In this document: positions 1 through 10,319 of the stretch, one piece after another
Layout of the letters: every line of letters begins with the position of its first letter
Numbering within the stretch: position 1 is the first letter of the stretch
NCBI RefSeq assembly: GCF_003576645.1
Contig: NC_044920.1
Location: 12,261,431 to 12,325,430, forward strand
Source: Ipomoea triloba
Taxonomy: Eukaryota; Streptophyta; Magnoliopsida; Solanales; Convolvulaceae
Direction of reading: 5' to 3'
DNA length: 64,000 nt
Translations under genes and position numbers: made by a program
The notes under the pieces: model-generated
Databases searched by the model: none
What the model saw: only the letters and a program-made list of their open reading frames with translations
What the model was told of the DNA's origin: nothing

Positions 1-317
1 TTTCCCTTGGTTCTCCATTTGGTTGAGGAAGGCCCTTTTCCAGAATGTGCAGCAGTAGGAGTCCCTCTTGTGCAGGACTCTTCTCCCGATTCCAGTATCC
101 CATCGTTGTGGATTTTCTCGTATTTGGGGATCCATTTACCTTGGATGGGAATAGGATTCTTGCTTGGATTATCAGGAAGCTCCGTAATCTGTTCACCCTT
201 CGTTGATTCTGGATAGTTTTCTCCTTGAAAATCTTTGGACTTGACTGCCGGTTTCTTTCCTCTATAAAAGAATGGAACATCATCTTTTCCTTTCTTTTTC
301 TCCATGGGAAGTTGATG
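1..317. repeat. 317-bp direct duplicate of 4015-4331
   Basis: Bases 1-317 match 4015-4331 in the same orientation with only about half a dozen differences by eye (roughly 98%). The match stops exactly at the single N at 318. Copy 2 continues into unrelated sequence with a TATA box, while copy 1 is joined, in frame, to the long extra ORF. The coincidence of the repeat edge with an undetermined base suggests a contig join, although a real duplication is possible. Confidence 0.9.
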
Positions 318-2885
318 NTCCACCTCTCGACTGACTTCCTGAGGTTCAGCAGGGACACTGGGATCAGAGCTCGAAGGTAGCTCCATATCAGGTGCTTCCC
401 GGTTTCCACCTGAGGGATGGATCACTTCTTGCTCTTCACCTCTCGAACCTGGAGCCTCAGCTTCAGCTGCTGGTAAGGTAGGATTGGCCAAGGTGGGAGT
501 CTCTGCATCAGATGCTTCCCGGTTTCCATCTGATTGAGGTTCCCCCTCAACACTACCTCTCGAACCAGTGCTGGGAACGTGATCATCTACTGGAGGAGTT
601 GATTCATCGGCAGGTGCTTCCCGGTTTCCACCTTCTTGAACCTCAACTCTCGAACCAGCAGGGTTCTCCTCATTCTGCTCTTGTTGCTCACTTGTTTGCA
701 CTTCAGTATGCTCTGGTGAATCTGGAATATCTATTATCTCAGGAGCAACTGGTGCACTCCACCTTTCCCTATTAACCATATCGATGGGAAAGCCTGGGAG
801 TTGGAGCAACAAAATTTCACCCTCTTGAACTGTCTGAGCTTCATCTGTTGCATTCGAGGGTGTGGACTCAGGTGGTGGCAGTAGTAAGACAGAGTTAGGT
901 GCCACCTCATGTGCTTCAGAGGTCTCGGATTCACCTCTCGAAGCTACCTGGTCTTCTAGAGCAGATTCACTCACTTGGGACAAGGGGATTGCTGCAGTTG
1001 GAGTAGGAGTGTCAGCATCATCTCGAGCAACCCCAGAGGTCTCTCCTGGACCTCTCGTGTGTTCTACACTTTGTCCCAAGGATATTGCTGTGGCAAGCCT
1101 GATATCCTCTCGAAATTGAGCATCTAGTTCAGGATCTTCTTCAGGCTCGGCTTCATCTTCTTGTGCATCAACAGCTATGCCCTTTCCTTTGTCAGATCGA
1201 CCAAGATTACTCCTGATTACTTGCATCTCATGGGCACGGTTTTGAAGCTCGTTGGCTGGGATTTCAGTGAGATCTAACCAGTTTAGTGCAAATCGTTCCT
1301 CAGCCTCCATCTCTGCTGCTCTTGAGATCAATTGATCAAAGGGACCTGTTCTCCAGTTGATCCAGCGAAGTACTCTGGAGAAGTCGTCCAAACTCGATAC
1401 ATTCTCAACACTTTGATTCAATCGAGATGTGATTTCAGCATTCAGCTCATCAGAGTCAGCAGGTAGGATTTCTGTTGCTGATGCACACTCCACAGCTTGT
1501 TCAGTTATCTCTCGAACAACCGAGAGATCATGTGTCAACCCATCATTCAGAAAAGCTTGCACTGGGTTCCTGACCACAGTGCCCTGACCATCAGCAGCCA
1601 CCACACAGTCTAGATCTTCAGCTGCTGGAATATCTACCTCTCGAACCACCTGTCGTGGTTCCTCAACAATACCCTGTACTGGATCACTGATCCCAGTACC
1701 TTCAACTTCTCGAGCCTCCTCTTGAGGCAAACCAACAGATTCATCAACATCCTCAGCACCATCAACAGCAAGTATATCAACACTTAAAGTTCCTGACAGG
1801 GACTTGGTAGGGGGCACTCTCTCAACCTCAGTGGCCAGTGTAGCCTGAGGTTCCCCCTGGGCTTGTGCCCTGTCCTCAAATGGTACTTGTATAACGGACG
1901 GTGTCACCTCTCGAACCTGGGTGACAGCAGCAGTCTTGGTCCTCTTGGCCTTCCTGTTCAATTCAACCCTCTTGACTGGGGTGTCCAAAAGCTCGTCATC
2001 AGAGCGCTTCTCCTTAGCTGGGGCTTTCCTTTTGCCCCTTCCCTTAGGCTTTGAGGGTGAAGATGCATCCTTAGCACCTTTTGCCTTAGCTTGAGGTTTC
2101 GTTCTACCCATATAGGTATTCCGATGAACCTCTCGCCCTTCCCTCAGTTCGAAGCCCTTCAGTCTCAATAGAAATTGAACAACAAAGCCAAAACCAACCT
2201 TTTTGTAGATTGTTAGGTCGGAGTTGGAAACTGAGCTCTGCACTTGATGTTTGAGGCAGTCGAAGATGATGTGAGCCCAGTCCAACTTGTTGTTGTTCCA
2301 GATGGCGTGGAGGATTTTCAGAGTGTCCAGATTGACTTCGTCTGTTCCGGACACCTTGCCGAGGATGAATTTTATGATGAGCTCGGCGGCTAGGGCAAAC
2401 CTCTCCTTCAAATGAAATCTGCGGAGGGCAGAGGATGCTCTGGGTGGTGCAGTCTCCAATCGGATTTTGTCCCAAAACTCCTGCTTATCCATGTTGTAGT
2501 CCGATAGGTGCTTGACTGCCTCCTCCGACGTAGCAAAGTCGAATGCTGCTCGTAAATCACCCACAGAGATTGTTATGTCTATTTCGTTGAAGCGGCTTTC
2601 AATCTTGCCCTTCGTGACCTTGGCATGAGCGAACCATTCTGTGTAGTCGAGGTCATGAATGGTTCGGTAGTCATGCGTCATGTACCGCATTAGTCCTGCC
2701 TTCTCAAATTTCTTCAAGACTCTCTCCGCCATTGTTGGATTTGGCGAGTGGGTGATGAAGCCATCTTTGTCAAGGATGCTTCCCGCCTTGACTTGTTTAA
2801 TCTGAGAGCGTATGTGGTCTAGCTCTCTCTGGTATGCACTGGAGGATGAAGATGAAGATGAAGAAGATGATGATTCAGACGCCAT
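3..2885 (-). CDS. Extra 3' ORF of the copia element (envelope-position ORF), partial, at least 961 codons
   Basis: Reading the minus strand from ATG at 2885 gives an uninterrupted frame to the window edge, the longest open frame here. It starts with a Ser run, then about residues 25-250 form a helical domain rich in Trp, Leu and charged residues. A Lys/Arg-rich stretch follows (260-300), then a long acidic Pro/Glu/Ser region in which the box GNREA recurs three times (about 753-830). There is no signal peptide and no membrane span. The N-terminal domain loosely resembles the 'putative plant transposon protein' domains of plant retroelements; that is inference. Its position 3' of pol matches the envelope-like ORF of SIRE elements, but nothing visible supports an envelope function. 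One codon contains the N at 318. The last 100 codons are also present at 3951-4319. The function is unknown. Confidence 0.6.
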   Translation of the reverse strand, partial: MASESSSSSSSSSSSSAYQRELDHIRSQIKQVKAGSILDKDGFITHSPNPTMAERVLKKFEKAGLMRYMTHDYRTIHDLDYTEWFAHAKVTKGKIESRFNEIDITISVGDLRAAFDFATSEEAVKHLSDYNMDKQEFWDKIRLETAPPRASSALRRFHLKERFALAAELIIKFILGKVSGTDEVNLDTLKILHAIWNNNKLDWAHIIFDCLKHQVQSSVSNSDLTIYKKVGFGFVVQFLLRLKGFELREGREVHRNTYMGRTKPQAKAKGAKDASSPSKPKGRGKRKAPAKEKRSDDELLDTPVKRVELNRKAKRTKTAAVTQVREVTPSVIQVPFEDRAQAQGEPQATLATEVERVPPTKSLSGTLSVDILAVDGAEDVDESVGLPQEEAREVEGTGISDPVQGIVEEPRQVVREVDIPAAEDLDCVVAADGQGTVVRNPVQAFLNDGLTHDLSVVREITEQAVECASATEILPADSDELNAEITSRLNQSVENVSSLDDFSRVLRWINWRTGPFDQLISRAAEMEAEERFALNWLDLTEIPANELQNRAHEMQVIRSNLGRSDKGKGIAVDAQEDEAEPEEDPELDAQFREDIRLATAISLGQSVEHTRGPGETSGVARDDADTPTPTAAIPLSQVSESALEDQVASRGESETSEAHEVAPNSVLLLPPPESTPSNATDEAQTVQEGEILLLQLPGFPIDMVNRERWSAPVAPEIIDIPDSPEHTEVQTSEQQEQNEENPAGSRVEVQEGGNREAPADESTPPVDDHVPSTGSRGSVEGEPQSDGNREASDAETPTLANPTLPAAEAEAPGSRGEEQEVIHPSGGNREAPDMELPSSSDPSVPAEPQEVSREVXHQLPMEKKKGKDDVPFFYRGKKPAVKSKDFQGENYPESTKGEQITELPDNPSKNPIPIQGKWIPKYEKIHNDGILESGEESCTRGTPTAAHSGKGPSSTKWRTKG

Positions 2886-2991
2886 TGAAGAAAGTTTGTG
2901 TGTTTTGGAGGGAATGTGTACAGCGTCTAAGGATTTGGGGATTTTGGGTATATGGTTTTGAGTTTGAATCCGGGTAAAGAAGAAGGATTTT

Positions 2992-3000
2992 GCTTTTATA
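2992..3000 (-). promoter_or_regulatory. TATA box upstream of the extra ORF
   Basis: On the minus strand TATAAAAGC lies about 110 bp before the ATG at 2885. The leader between them is C/A-rich like a plant 5' UTR. This suggests the extra ORF may be transcribed from its own promoter rather than only from the LTR. This is inference from motif and spacing. Confidence 0.4.
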
Positions 3001-3247
3001 TTAGGCGGATTCGGGTTGGATATATGGGTAGGGTTGAGAGTTTGACCCGTGGAAGGATCCCGGTTGATTTAAAAGATGTGAGAAGTCAGAAATACCCCTG
3101 ATAACGGTCAGCTTATAAGGTATTTTGGTAAGGGTATTTCGGTAAAGTATAGAACGGTTTAAGCTTTGAGACAGTATAGGTTCAAGATAATGCCCTTAAG
3201 TGCGAAAAACCGTCAGTAACCGATGACCACGTGGCTAGCATTTATGT

Positions 3248-3311
3248 CCAAAGATAGCCGTTCCACCTCATATATCCGTCCAAAGATAGCCGTTCCACCT
3301 CATATATCCGT
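3248..3311. repeat. 32-bp tandem duplication
   Basis: Two perfect adjacent copies of a 32-bp unit starting CCAAAGATAGCCG, in the spacer upstream of the extra ORF. Confidence 0.95.
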
Positions 3312-3360
3312 TGAGCTTATCAAATTCACCATTCGAAGGTGAATGATCTTCCTCATGAGT

Positions 3361-3530
3361 TTAAGGATCTTCCCCCTGAGTGATTGATCCCTAAACCTCC
3401 TTATTCTTCCGTCTTGATCTGGTTAAGGATCTTCCCCCTGAGTGATTGATCCCTAACCCTCCTTATTCCTCCATCTTGATCTGGTTAGGGATCTTCCCTT
3501 TGATCCCTAACCCTCCTTATTCCTCCTTTC
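3361..3530. repeat. 62-bp tandem repeat, about 2.7 copies
   Basis: The unit starting TTAAGGATCTTCCCCC repeats with a 62-bp period. The third copy has lost its CCCTGAGTGA stretch. It lies in the noncoding spacer of the copia element, with two CCTCTCGAAC motifs just downstream (about 3560 and 3617). Confidence 0.9.
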
Positions 3531-3950
3531 AGAGATATCAGTTTGTTATCTTTCGAAGTGACCTCTCGAACTACCCTTCTTCGAGACATAATGTTTGTAG
3601 ACAAACTGATCGGGTGACCTCTCGAACTACCTTTCGAACACAGATTGCGAGAGAAACAAGTTTGATTCATTTAAAAGATATCACTTGGAACATATCCTTA
3701 AGTTCATTTAGTGATTTCCAGATACATTACATATGAATCAATATCCTATTAAATTCCCTAGAAACTTTTGTTTGGCCTTGGTCAGCCTAATAGGAATCTA
3801 TCGTTAAGACGGGAACTAGCCATCTAAAGTCCTATTTGTCTAATAACAGAACTGGGGGTGGCTATTCCCTTTTCTTGTTCTTCTCTCCGGAGCTGCTTAC
3901 TATAGTTGGGAGTGACCATCTTCATCGCTAATCCTCTTAGTGTCTTTGGA

Positions 3951-4319
3951 TTAGTTATGATCACCCCTTTGGCTGCTGCTGACCTCAGAAATTCCCATCT
4001 GGTCTTCCTCTCTTTTTCCCTTGGTTCTCCATTTGGTTGAGGAAGGCCCTTTTCCAGAATGTGCAGCAGTAGGAGTCCCTCTTGTGCAAGACTCTCCTCC
4101 CGATTCCAGTATCCCATCGTTGTGGATCTCCTCGTATTTGGGGATCCATTCACCTTGGATGGGAATAGGATTCTTGCTTGGATTATCAGGAAGCTCCGTA
4201 ATCTGTTCACCCTTCGTTGATTCTGGATAGTTTTCTCCTTGAAAATCTTTGGACTTGACTGCCGGTTTCTTTCCTCTATAAAAGAATGGAATATCATCTT
4301 TTCCTTTCTTTTTCTCCAT
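3951..4319 (-). CDS. Small ORF duplicating the end of the extra ORF (unrecognised)
   Basis: This 122-codon ORF begins with a Met-Glu-(Lys)3 start and is nearly identical to the last 100 codons of the long extra ORF at 3-305. A TATA box (TATAAATAAG, 4356-4365 on the minus strand) lies just upstream, so this ATG could be a genuine start. After its stop, another frame stays open to 3824 and reads as more protein-like sequence, which suggests a frameshift near the C-terminus. I do not recognise the protein. It is basic and hydrophilic with no membrane segment. Confidence 0.4.
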   Translation of the reverse strand: MEKKKGKDDIPFFYRGKKPAVKSKDFQGENYPESTKGEQITELPDNPSKNPIPIQGEWIPKYEEIHNDGILESGGESCTRGTPTAAHSGKGPSSTKWRTKGKREEDQMGISEVSSSQRGDHN

Positions 4320-4519
4320 GGGAAGTTGATGGTATGAACTCCTGAAAGAAACCCTCTTATTTATAGCCCAATAGGGTTACCACTGTTGAGTCACGGGATG
4401 CAATATGAATGACCATTCAATGCTTGTGTAACTCCAAAGCTGCCATAAAGTTGATGAAACCGCCCCTCACTTGCGAAACAGTTCATGGCACTAAATGCAA
4501 GAAGATAAGATTTGACTAT

Positions 4520-7126
4520 TCAACCCAACTCTATCATTCCCAATTCTAACCTTAGTTGAGAGACTCTATTTTCACATAACGCTTTTGTGAAAATATCTGC
4601 TAGTTGCTCCTCCGTTGCAACATATTCCAAAGTGATGTCCTTTTTCTCAACGTGGTCTCGGATGAAGTGATACTTAATATCAATATGCTTTGTTCTGGAG
4701 TGTAACACTGGGTTGTGGGTGATGGCAATAGCACTTGTATTGTCACACATAATTTTAACCTCCTTACACTCAACACCATAATCCATTAGCTGTTGCTTCA
4801 TCCATAAGATCTGAGCACAACAACTTCCAGCTGCTACATATTCTGCCTCAGCAGTGCTTGTAGCTATCGAATGTTGTTTCTTGCTAAACCATGAGACAAG
4901 TCTTCCACCTAGAAACTGACATGTCCCTGATGTGCTCTTTCGATCTATCTTACAACCGGCAAAGTCCGCATCTGAATAACCCATAAGTTCGAAAGATCCA
5001 CCTTTCGAATACTAGAGCCCAACACTCTGCGTACCCTTTAGATATCTAAGAATCTTTTTGGATGCATTTAGGTGACTTTCCTTAGGACTTGCCTGAAATC
5101 TAGCACATACACCTACTGCAAAGGATATGTCTGGTCTACTTGCAGTTAAATAAAGAAGAGATCCGATGATACCTCGATAAGTGGTTTGATCGACCTCTCG
5201 ACCTTCGCTGTCGACATCGATACGTAGAGAGGTTCCCATAGGTACTTTGACTGAGGATTTCCCTTCTATGTTGTATTTCCTGAGCAGATCGTTGGTGTAT
5301 TTCTCCTGGTTGATGAAGATACCTTCCTTAAGTTGTCTCACTTGTAGTCCAAGGAAGTAGTTGAGCTCTCCCATCATGCTCATCTCGAACTTTCCTTTCA
5401 TCAAACTGGAGAACTTCTCGCACAAGTCTGGATTGGTGCTACCAAAAATGATATCGTCCACATAGATTTGCACCAATAAGATGTGATCCCCATCCTTAAT
5501 CCTAAACAATGTTTTGTCCACTAGGCCTTTGGTGAACCCACACTGAAGTAGAAAAAAGGATAAGGTATCGTACCAAGCTCTTGGAGCTTGTTTTAAGCCG
5601 TAGAGTGCCTTCTTCAACTTGTATACTTTGTCAGCTCCTACGTCCTTCAAGAAACCCGGAGGTTGTTCAACGTACACCTCTTCTTCGAGAAGTCCGTTCA
5701 GAAAAGCGCTCTTGACATCCATTTGATATACTTTAAAATCTTTGAAGGCGGCATATGCGAGAAAGATGCGTATGGCTTCGAGACGTGCCACTGGAGCGAA
5801 GGTTTCATCAAAATCTATTCCTTCCTCCTGACAGTAGCCTTTGGCAACAAGTCTGGCCTTGTTCCTAACAATAATTCCATCCTCATTCATCTTGTTTCTG
5901 AAAACCCACTTTGTACCAATGACATTCTGATGATGAGGTCTCGGAACTAGTTCCCAAACGTCGTTCCTCTCGAACTGATGAAGTTCCTCTTGCATTGCTT
6001 GCACCCAATCTGCGTCGCTTAGAGCCTCATCGATCACCTTAGGCTCTATTTGAGATAGAAAACAAGCAAACATGCTTTCTCTGTAAGCTGATCTGGTTCG
6101 AACTCTGTCACGTACATCTCCGATCACTTGATCAGCAGGGTGACTTCTCAGCCATCTTAGGTCGGGTTGCGGCTCCTCAGTTGATACTTCCATTGAAGGT
6201 TGAGATATGGGTTGAACATCTATGATCTGGTTTTGATCAACTGAGTCAGGCGCTTTCTTCTTGGTAGACTCTTCATCATCTGATTCTGACTCGAGTTCTG
6301 TTACGTCTCGAACTATCGACTGCTTGTCTTCGCGAGGTAAGTTTGATCTCTCGATAGACTCTGGCTGATCTTCCTCAGCAGCTTCCGTTGTCTTTGATGG
6401 TTGATCTGTTGATGCCCTTTCATCAAAGGTAACATGTATGGACTCTTCAACCACCAAACTCCGCTTGTTGAAGACTCTGAGTGCTTTGCTTGTCGATGAG
6501 TATCCCAGAAATACTCCATCATCTGCCTTTTCTTCAAAAGTTCTTCGCTGAGTCTTCCCATTGTTGTGAATATAGCATTTGCACCCGAATGAGTGGAAGT
6601 GGCTTACATTCGGTTTTCTTCCATTCCACAACTCATATGGAGTCTTTCCAACTCCTTTTACTATCAAGGACCGATTTTGGGTGTAGCACGCTGTGTTGAT
6701 TGCTTCAGCCCAAAATCCTTGTGATATGTTGGCTTGCGAGAGCATGGTCCTTGCGGCTTCTTTGAGAGTTCTGTTCCTTCTTTCAGCAACCCCGTTTTGT
6801 TGAGGTGTTCGAGCAGCTGATAGTTGATGATGAATTCCGTTCTCGTTGCAGTAGCTCTCGATTACTTGATTAACGAACTCTCCACCTTGATCTGACCGGA
6901 TCTTTAGTATCGAGACTTCCTTTTCAACTTGAACTTGTTTCAAGAGATTTGGAAGGGCAATTTTTGTCTCGCTTTTCTTGGTTAAGAACACGGTCCAAGT
7001 GAATCTTGTGTAGTCATCCACTACCACAAGAGTGTACTTCTTTCCCTTTATGCTGGGTGGATCCACTGGGCCAAATAAGTCCATGTGAAGAAGACTTAAT
7101 GGTCTAGTGGATGATGTATTAGGCAT
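4520..7126 (-). pseudogene. pol: Copia pol: integrase core, reverse transcriptase, RNase H; interrupted
   Basis: The 704-codon frame 7126-5012 contains the integrase core (D16, D79, E115, a D,D-35-E triad), the copia RT with catalytic D470 in a QMD box and YVDD at 555-558, and ends in the RT/RNase H connector. An amber stop at 5012-5014 interrupts it where the family has Trp. The same frame resumes and runs to 4520 with the RNase H domain (Asp in SDADFAG, then the AEAEY box and DIFTKAL). The N-terminal part is missing: protease with its DSG site and the HHCC integrase zinc domain are absent, so the frame starts almost directly at the catalytic core. It is non-functional as drawn; RT and RNase H segments are otherwise well preserved. 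Confidence 0.9.
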
Positions 7127-8343
7127 TGATTCTCCTCTTCCTCGGTGTATAAGCAGATGAGCCCCCCTCTCTCATCCTCTGAGCTGCTGCTGCTTTCGCT
7201 GGAGCTCGACGTCTCGGACTCCTCGATTGTCCTCTCGAATTCTTCAGCAACAAGCGCCTTCCTGCGCTGATACGTCTTTGATGATCTTTGAAGCCACCTT
7301 GTGTTGGCTTCTCCCTGGATTCCTCTATTCTCTTGGAATCCTTGCCTTCTTGGCCCTGATGCTTGCTTACTAGTGGGTAAGGGCATTCGGCCTTGAAATG
7401 TCCCGGTCTTCTANNNNNNNNNNNNNNNNNNNNNNNNNCAGTTGTAGCATAGACCCTGATTTTCCTCCTCCGTCCTTCTGGATGGATATCTCTCATTTTT
7501 CCTTCTTGAGGAGGAAGGTGAACTTTTGTTGCTCTCCTGGTTCATCTTCATGTATTTCCTGAACTTTCTCACAAAGAGAGCAAACTGTTCGTCAGACATA
7601 ACATTCATAGGATTAGAGTCTGACCTTGAAGATGTGGATGGTTGCTCAGCAACAAGTGCTACGTTTCGTCGATCCACAATGTCCTCATCTCTTGGGAACA
7701 TCTCGAACTCGAAGGCTTTGAGATCCCGGAAGAGTTTGTCTGTTGTGGTTTCCTTCAGATCTCGGTGATCTCTCATCGTGATCACCTTTACTTCCCACTC
7801 CTTAGTGAGGCCACGTAAGACCTTCAGGTTCAGCTCCTTTTGTGGGATCTCCTTTTCAAGGTCACTGATCTCGGTTGTGAGCTTCATGAACCGAGACTCC
7901 ATGCTGTCGATGCTCTCTCCTGGCTTCATCTTGAAGTCTTCGAACTTCTTCATGGCCACGGTGAGCTTGTTTTCCTTTTCCTGTTCGTCACCTTCACCAA
8001 TTAACATCAAAGTATCCCATACCTCTTTTGCCGTTTTGCACTTCCTCACTTTTGGGAAGATGGTTTCGTCTATAGCTCTGAAGAGAATATCCTTGGCAAT
8101 ATTGTCCAGGTTGTTTCTCTTCCTATCATCACTGGTCCATTCTTCCCTAGGTTTTGGGATGTACTTTGGTGTTTCTTGGGTTTGAACTGCAGCAGTATTA
8201 ACCATTAGGATCTTGACTGGTCCAGAAGTTATAACCTCGGCCATCTCATCATGGAGGGCTGATAGATACGCAAGCATGCGTGTTTTCCAGTCGTCAAACC
8301 TGCTAAGATCAAAGAGAAGATGTCTCGACAACATGCTGTCCAT
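7096..8343 (-). pseudogene. gag: Copia Gag with broken zinc-knuckle region
   Basis: The start codon at 8343 opens a 300-residue Gag of the UBN2/DUF4219 type common in SIRE elements (the RFDDWKTRMLAYL box near the N-terminus, then an acidic-basic helical body). The CCHC zinc knuckle follows: its first Cys precedes a 25-N gap and its GHFKAEC half follows it. After the gap, coding sense moves to another frame near 7290, where a typical Gag tail (RRKALVAEEF, then a Ser/Glu-rich acidic end) runs to about 7150. It then stops a few codons into pol sequence. The frame change means at least one indel in addition to whatever the gap hides. Confidence 0.8.
7414..7438. other. Assembly gap (25 N) inside the Gag zinc knuckle
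   Basis: There are 25 undetermined bases. Coding continues on both sides, so the true gap is short. Its real length decides whether Gag stays in frame here. Confidence 1.
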
Positions 8344-8442
8344 ATTGAAAAATTATCTCGTGCTTTGAAAATATTTAAGAAGATTTTTCAAAGAAGGATC
8401 TCTAGGCAATATAAACAAAGGTTTATATCGATCAGAGAACTC

Positions 8443-8454
8443 GCTCTGATACCA
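8443..8454 (-). promoter_or_regulatory. Primer-binding site, initiator tRNA-Met type
   Basis: The minus strand reads TGGTATCAGAGC, the standard copia primer site complementary to the 3' end of initiator tRNA-Met. It lies two bases inside the LTR edge (8457). It fixes the element's orientation and the inner LTR boundary. Confidence 0.95.
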
Positions 8455-8456
8455 AT

Positions 8457-10142
8457 TGTTGGTCCCAAGGGGATGGGGTACAAGTCTAGAGGGGGGGGTG
8501 AATAGACTTGTATAAGATTTTGCAAATCTTTTCGACCTCTCGTGTGTATTGAACTTAGGATGTTTAGGTCGATACCTCACGAGGTGAAGACAAAGTTTTA
8601 TGCGCAGCGGAAATATTATCCCCTTTTTGGTTAGCACGAGTTTGGGTTAGTTCGAGAGGTGTGATTATATGCAGTGCAATCGAGAAGTTAGCGAGAGATA
8701 AAAACAGAAAGTAAATGCAAGAGAGATTTTTAAGTGGTTCGGCCAACCCGCCTACTTCCACTCTTCTTCCAGAAACTCCCTAGAAGGATTGCACTAAAAA
8801 CTTCCCTTTCTAGTACAATAACGAGCGCTTGAGCTTTGATCACCAAGCCCGCCTCAAGCCTCAGGTTTTTCGCCCCGCTTCCAGTTACTCCACCTCTCGA
8901 GCACTTGACCTTTGATCACCAAGCCCGCGTCAAGCCTCAGGTTTCTTTCGCTCGGACAGCAGCCAGGATACTCCACCTCCCTTGCTTAATCCAAAGCAAG
9001 ACGTTGTTGATAGTCACAGTTGAATGTAACAATCTCCAATCTGACCACAAGCTATCGTTGAATCAACTTTGATGTAGAGCAGCTTTGGTCACCTTCTGGA
9101 TGTATGACAGTTTAGCTTTGTAACTCTCTTCGAACACTAAGATGTGTTCTCTCGCTGTATTGAATATCAGGATGATATTCCAAGTTAAGCACTTTGCACT
9201 GGAACGTTTTTTTATCAGACACCTCTTGTTAACCTCTTGACCTCTTTCACAACCCCTTTAGTCTTCTGTGTCTTTACGTCCTTATATATGAGAGTAGAAG
9301 AATAGTTCCGTTGGAGGGAAAACTATTCCGTTTGAAATTGGTCTCCCACGCCGAACATGGGTCTTTGCACAATTTCAGCATTTTTCATGGAGTAGTGGTC
9401 TTGTAACTTGAGCCTTTTGTTTTGTAGTGAATATTCCATATTCCACTTTCTTGAGTTCATGCTTCACTTGCTTCTTTTGGATAAAGTTACTCTTTTTATG
9501 TTCCCATCATTCCTTGTTTGGGGAATCTGACCACTTCAGGATTGGTGCACTTCTTGACCGTTTGTGGTGGAGGTCTGACGTGTCATCCACTTCCGTCCAT
9601 TTTGAAACCTCCCGCTCAGCACCTCTTCAATATTTTATCTCCATGATATTCTTCTTCTCCAAACTTAGAGTATTTTATCTGTACATGTTGACTAACATTC
9701 AGCCTCTCGGAGAGAAGTGCCGGTTTATCGAGACCATAAAAGATGTCTCGACCACTTGATGTTTCAATCCCATGTATCGAGAGGTCTATCTCTCGAATAT
9801 TCTTTACGTCTCGAACTCGATAGGTATATCGAGAGGTCCTTACCTCTCGAACTTGGCTTGTGTCTCGAGACTTAGTTGATGTCTCGTAGACCCTTATTCC
9901 TCCAGAGTTGTCTCGTGCCTGCTTCTGATCTATCTGTTTGCTTACAACACGAAAGCTTCTAAGTTGTTCAAACAAGTTTACCTTAAGCTTAAATATTTCC
10001 CGAGTTGAGCTCAAATTACCCGGTTGTATTTTCGCTCTTAGTTTACTTATCGAACTTACATTGTTTTGCCTATGTATCGAGACTTGGGGATTCTTACTTA
10101 ACAGTTGGTATCATCAAAACCTATTACATGATGTTCCTAACA
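8457..10142 (-). mobile_element. 5' LTR of the copia element (about 1.69 kb)
   Basis: The inner edge is fixed by the primer site: on the plus strand the LTR opens TGTTGG at 8457. The outer edge is placed at ..CCTAACA, ending at 10142, giving minus-strand ends TGTTAGG..CCAACA (imperfect short inverted ends). A TATA box (CATATATAAG, minus strand) is at 9281-9290. The block 9690-9870 is dense in TCTCGA/TCGAGA motifs. The outer edge is less certain because the partner LTR is out of the window. Confidence 0.75.
9281..9290 (-). promoter_or_regulatory. LTR TATA box
   Basis: CATATATAAG on the minus strand, near the middle of the LTR, with the orientation expected for transcription into gag. Confidence 0.5.
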
Positions 10143-10319
10143 TAAATGAAAACCAAATGAGCGGAAGTTTGGAGTGTCTAAAGCTATACCGTACGCTATC
10201 AAAGGCAAAGTATGATCAAATATATTATTATGATAATATTAACTAATAAGTTAATATGGAGTATTCAAGTTAGAGACTTGAGCATTATATTAACTGGTTT
10301 AGAGTTAGTTTGAATCTCA

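Larger units (their letters stand above)
1..10142 (-). mobile_element. SIRE/Maximus-type Ty1/copia LTR retrotransposon, left part missing
   Basis: The order on the minus strand is 5' LTR (8457-10142), primer-binding site (8443-8454), gag, pol with integrase before reverse transcriptase and RNase H (the copia order), then a long extra ORF that continues past base 1. Integrase-before-RT assigns it to Ty1/copia. An extra ORF 3' of pol and a LTR of about 1.7 kb are typical of the SIRE/Maximus group (family knowledge). The 3' LTR lies outside the window, so no target duplication can be checked. The copy is defective: protease is deleted, pol has an in-frame stop, and gag has a frameshift and an assembly gap. 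Confidence 0.85.

Noticed and set aside
2104..2475. 123-codon minus-strand ORF
   Set aside because: Shadow of the much longer frame 3-2885 in another register.
5663..5950. Plus-strand ORFs opposite copia pol
   Set aside because: Antisense shadows of a conserved RT domain; no independent start signals.
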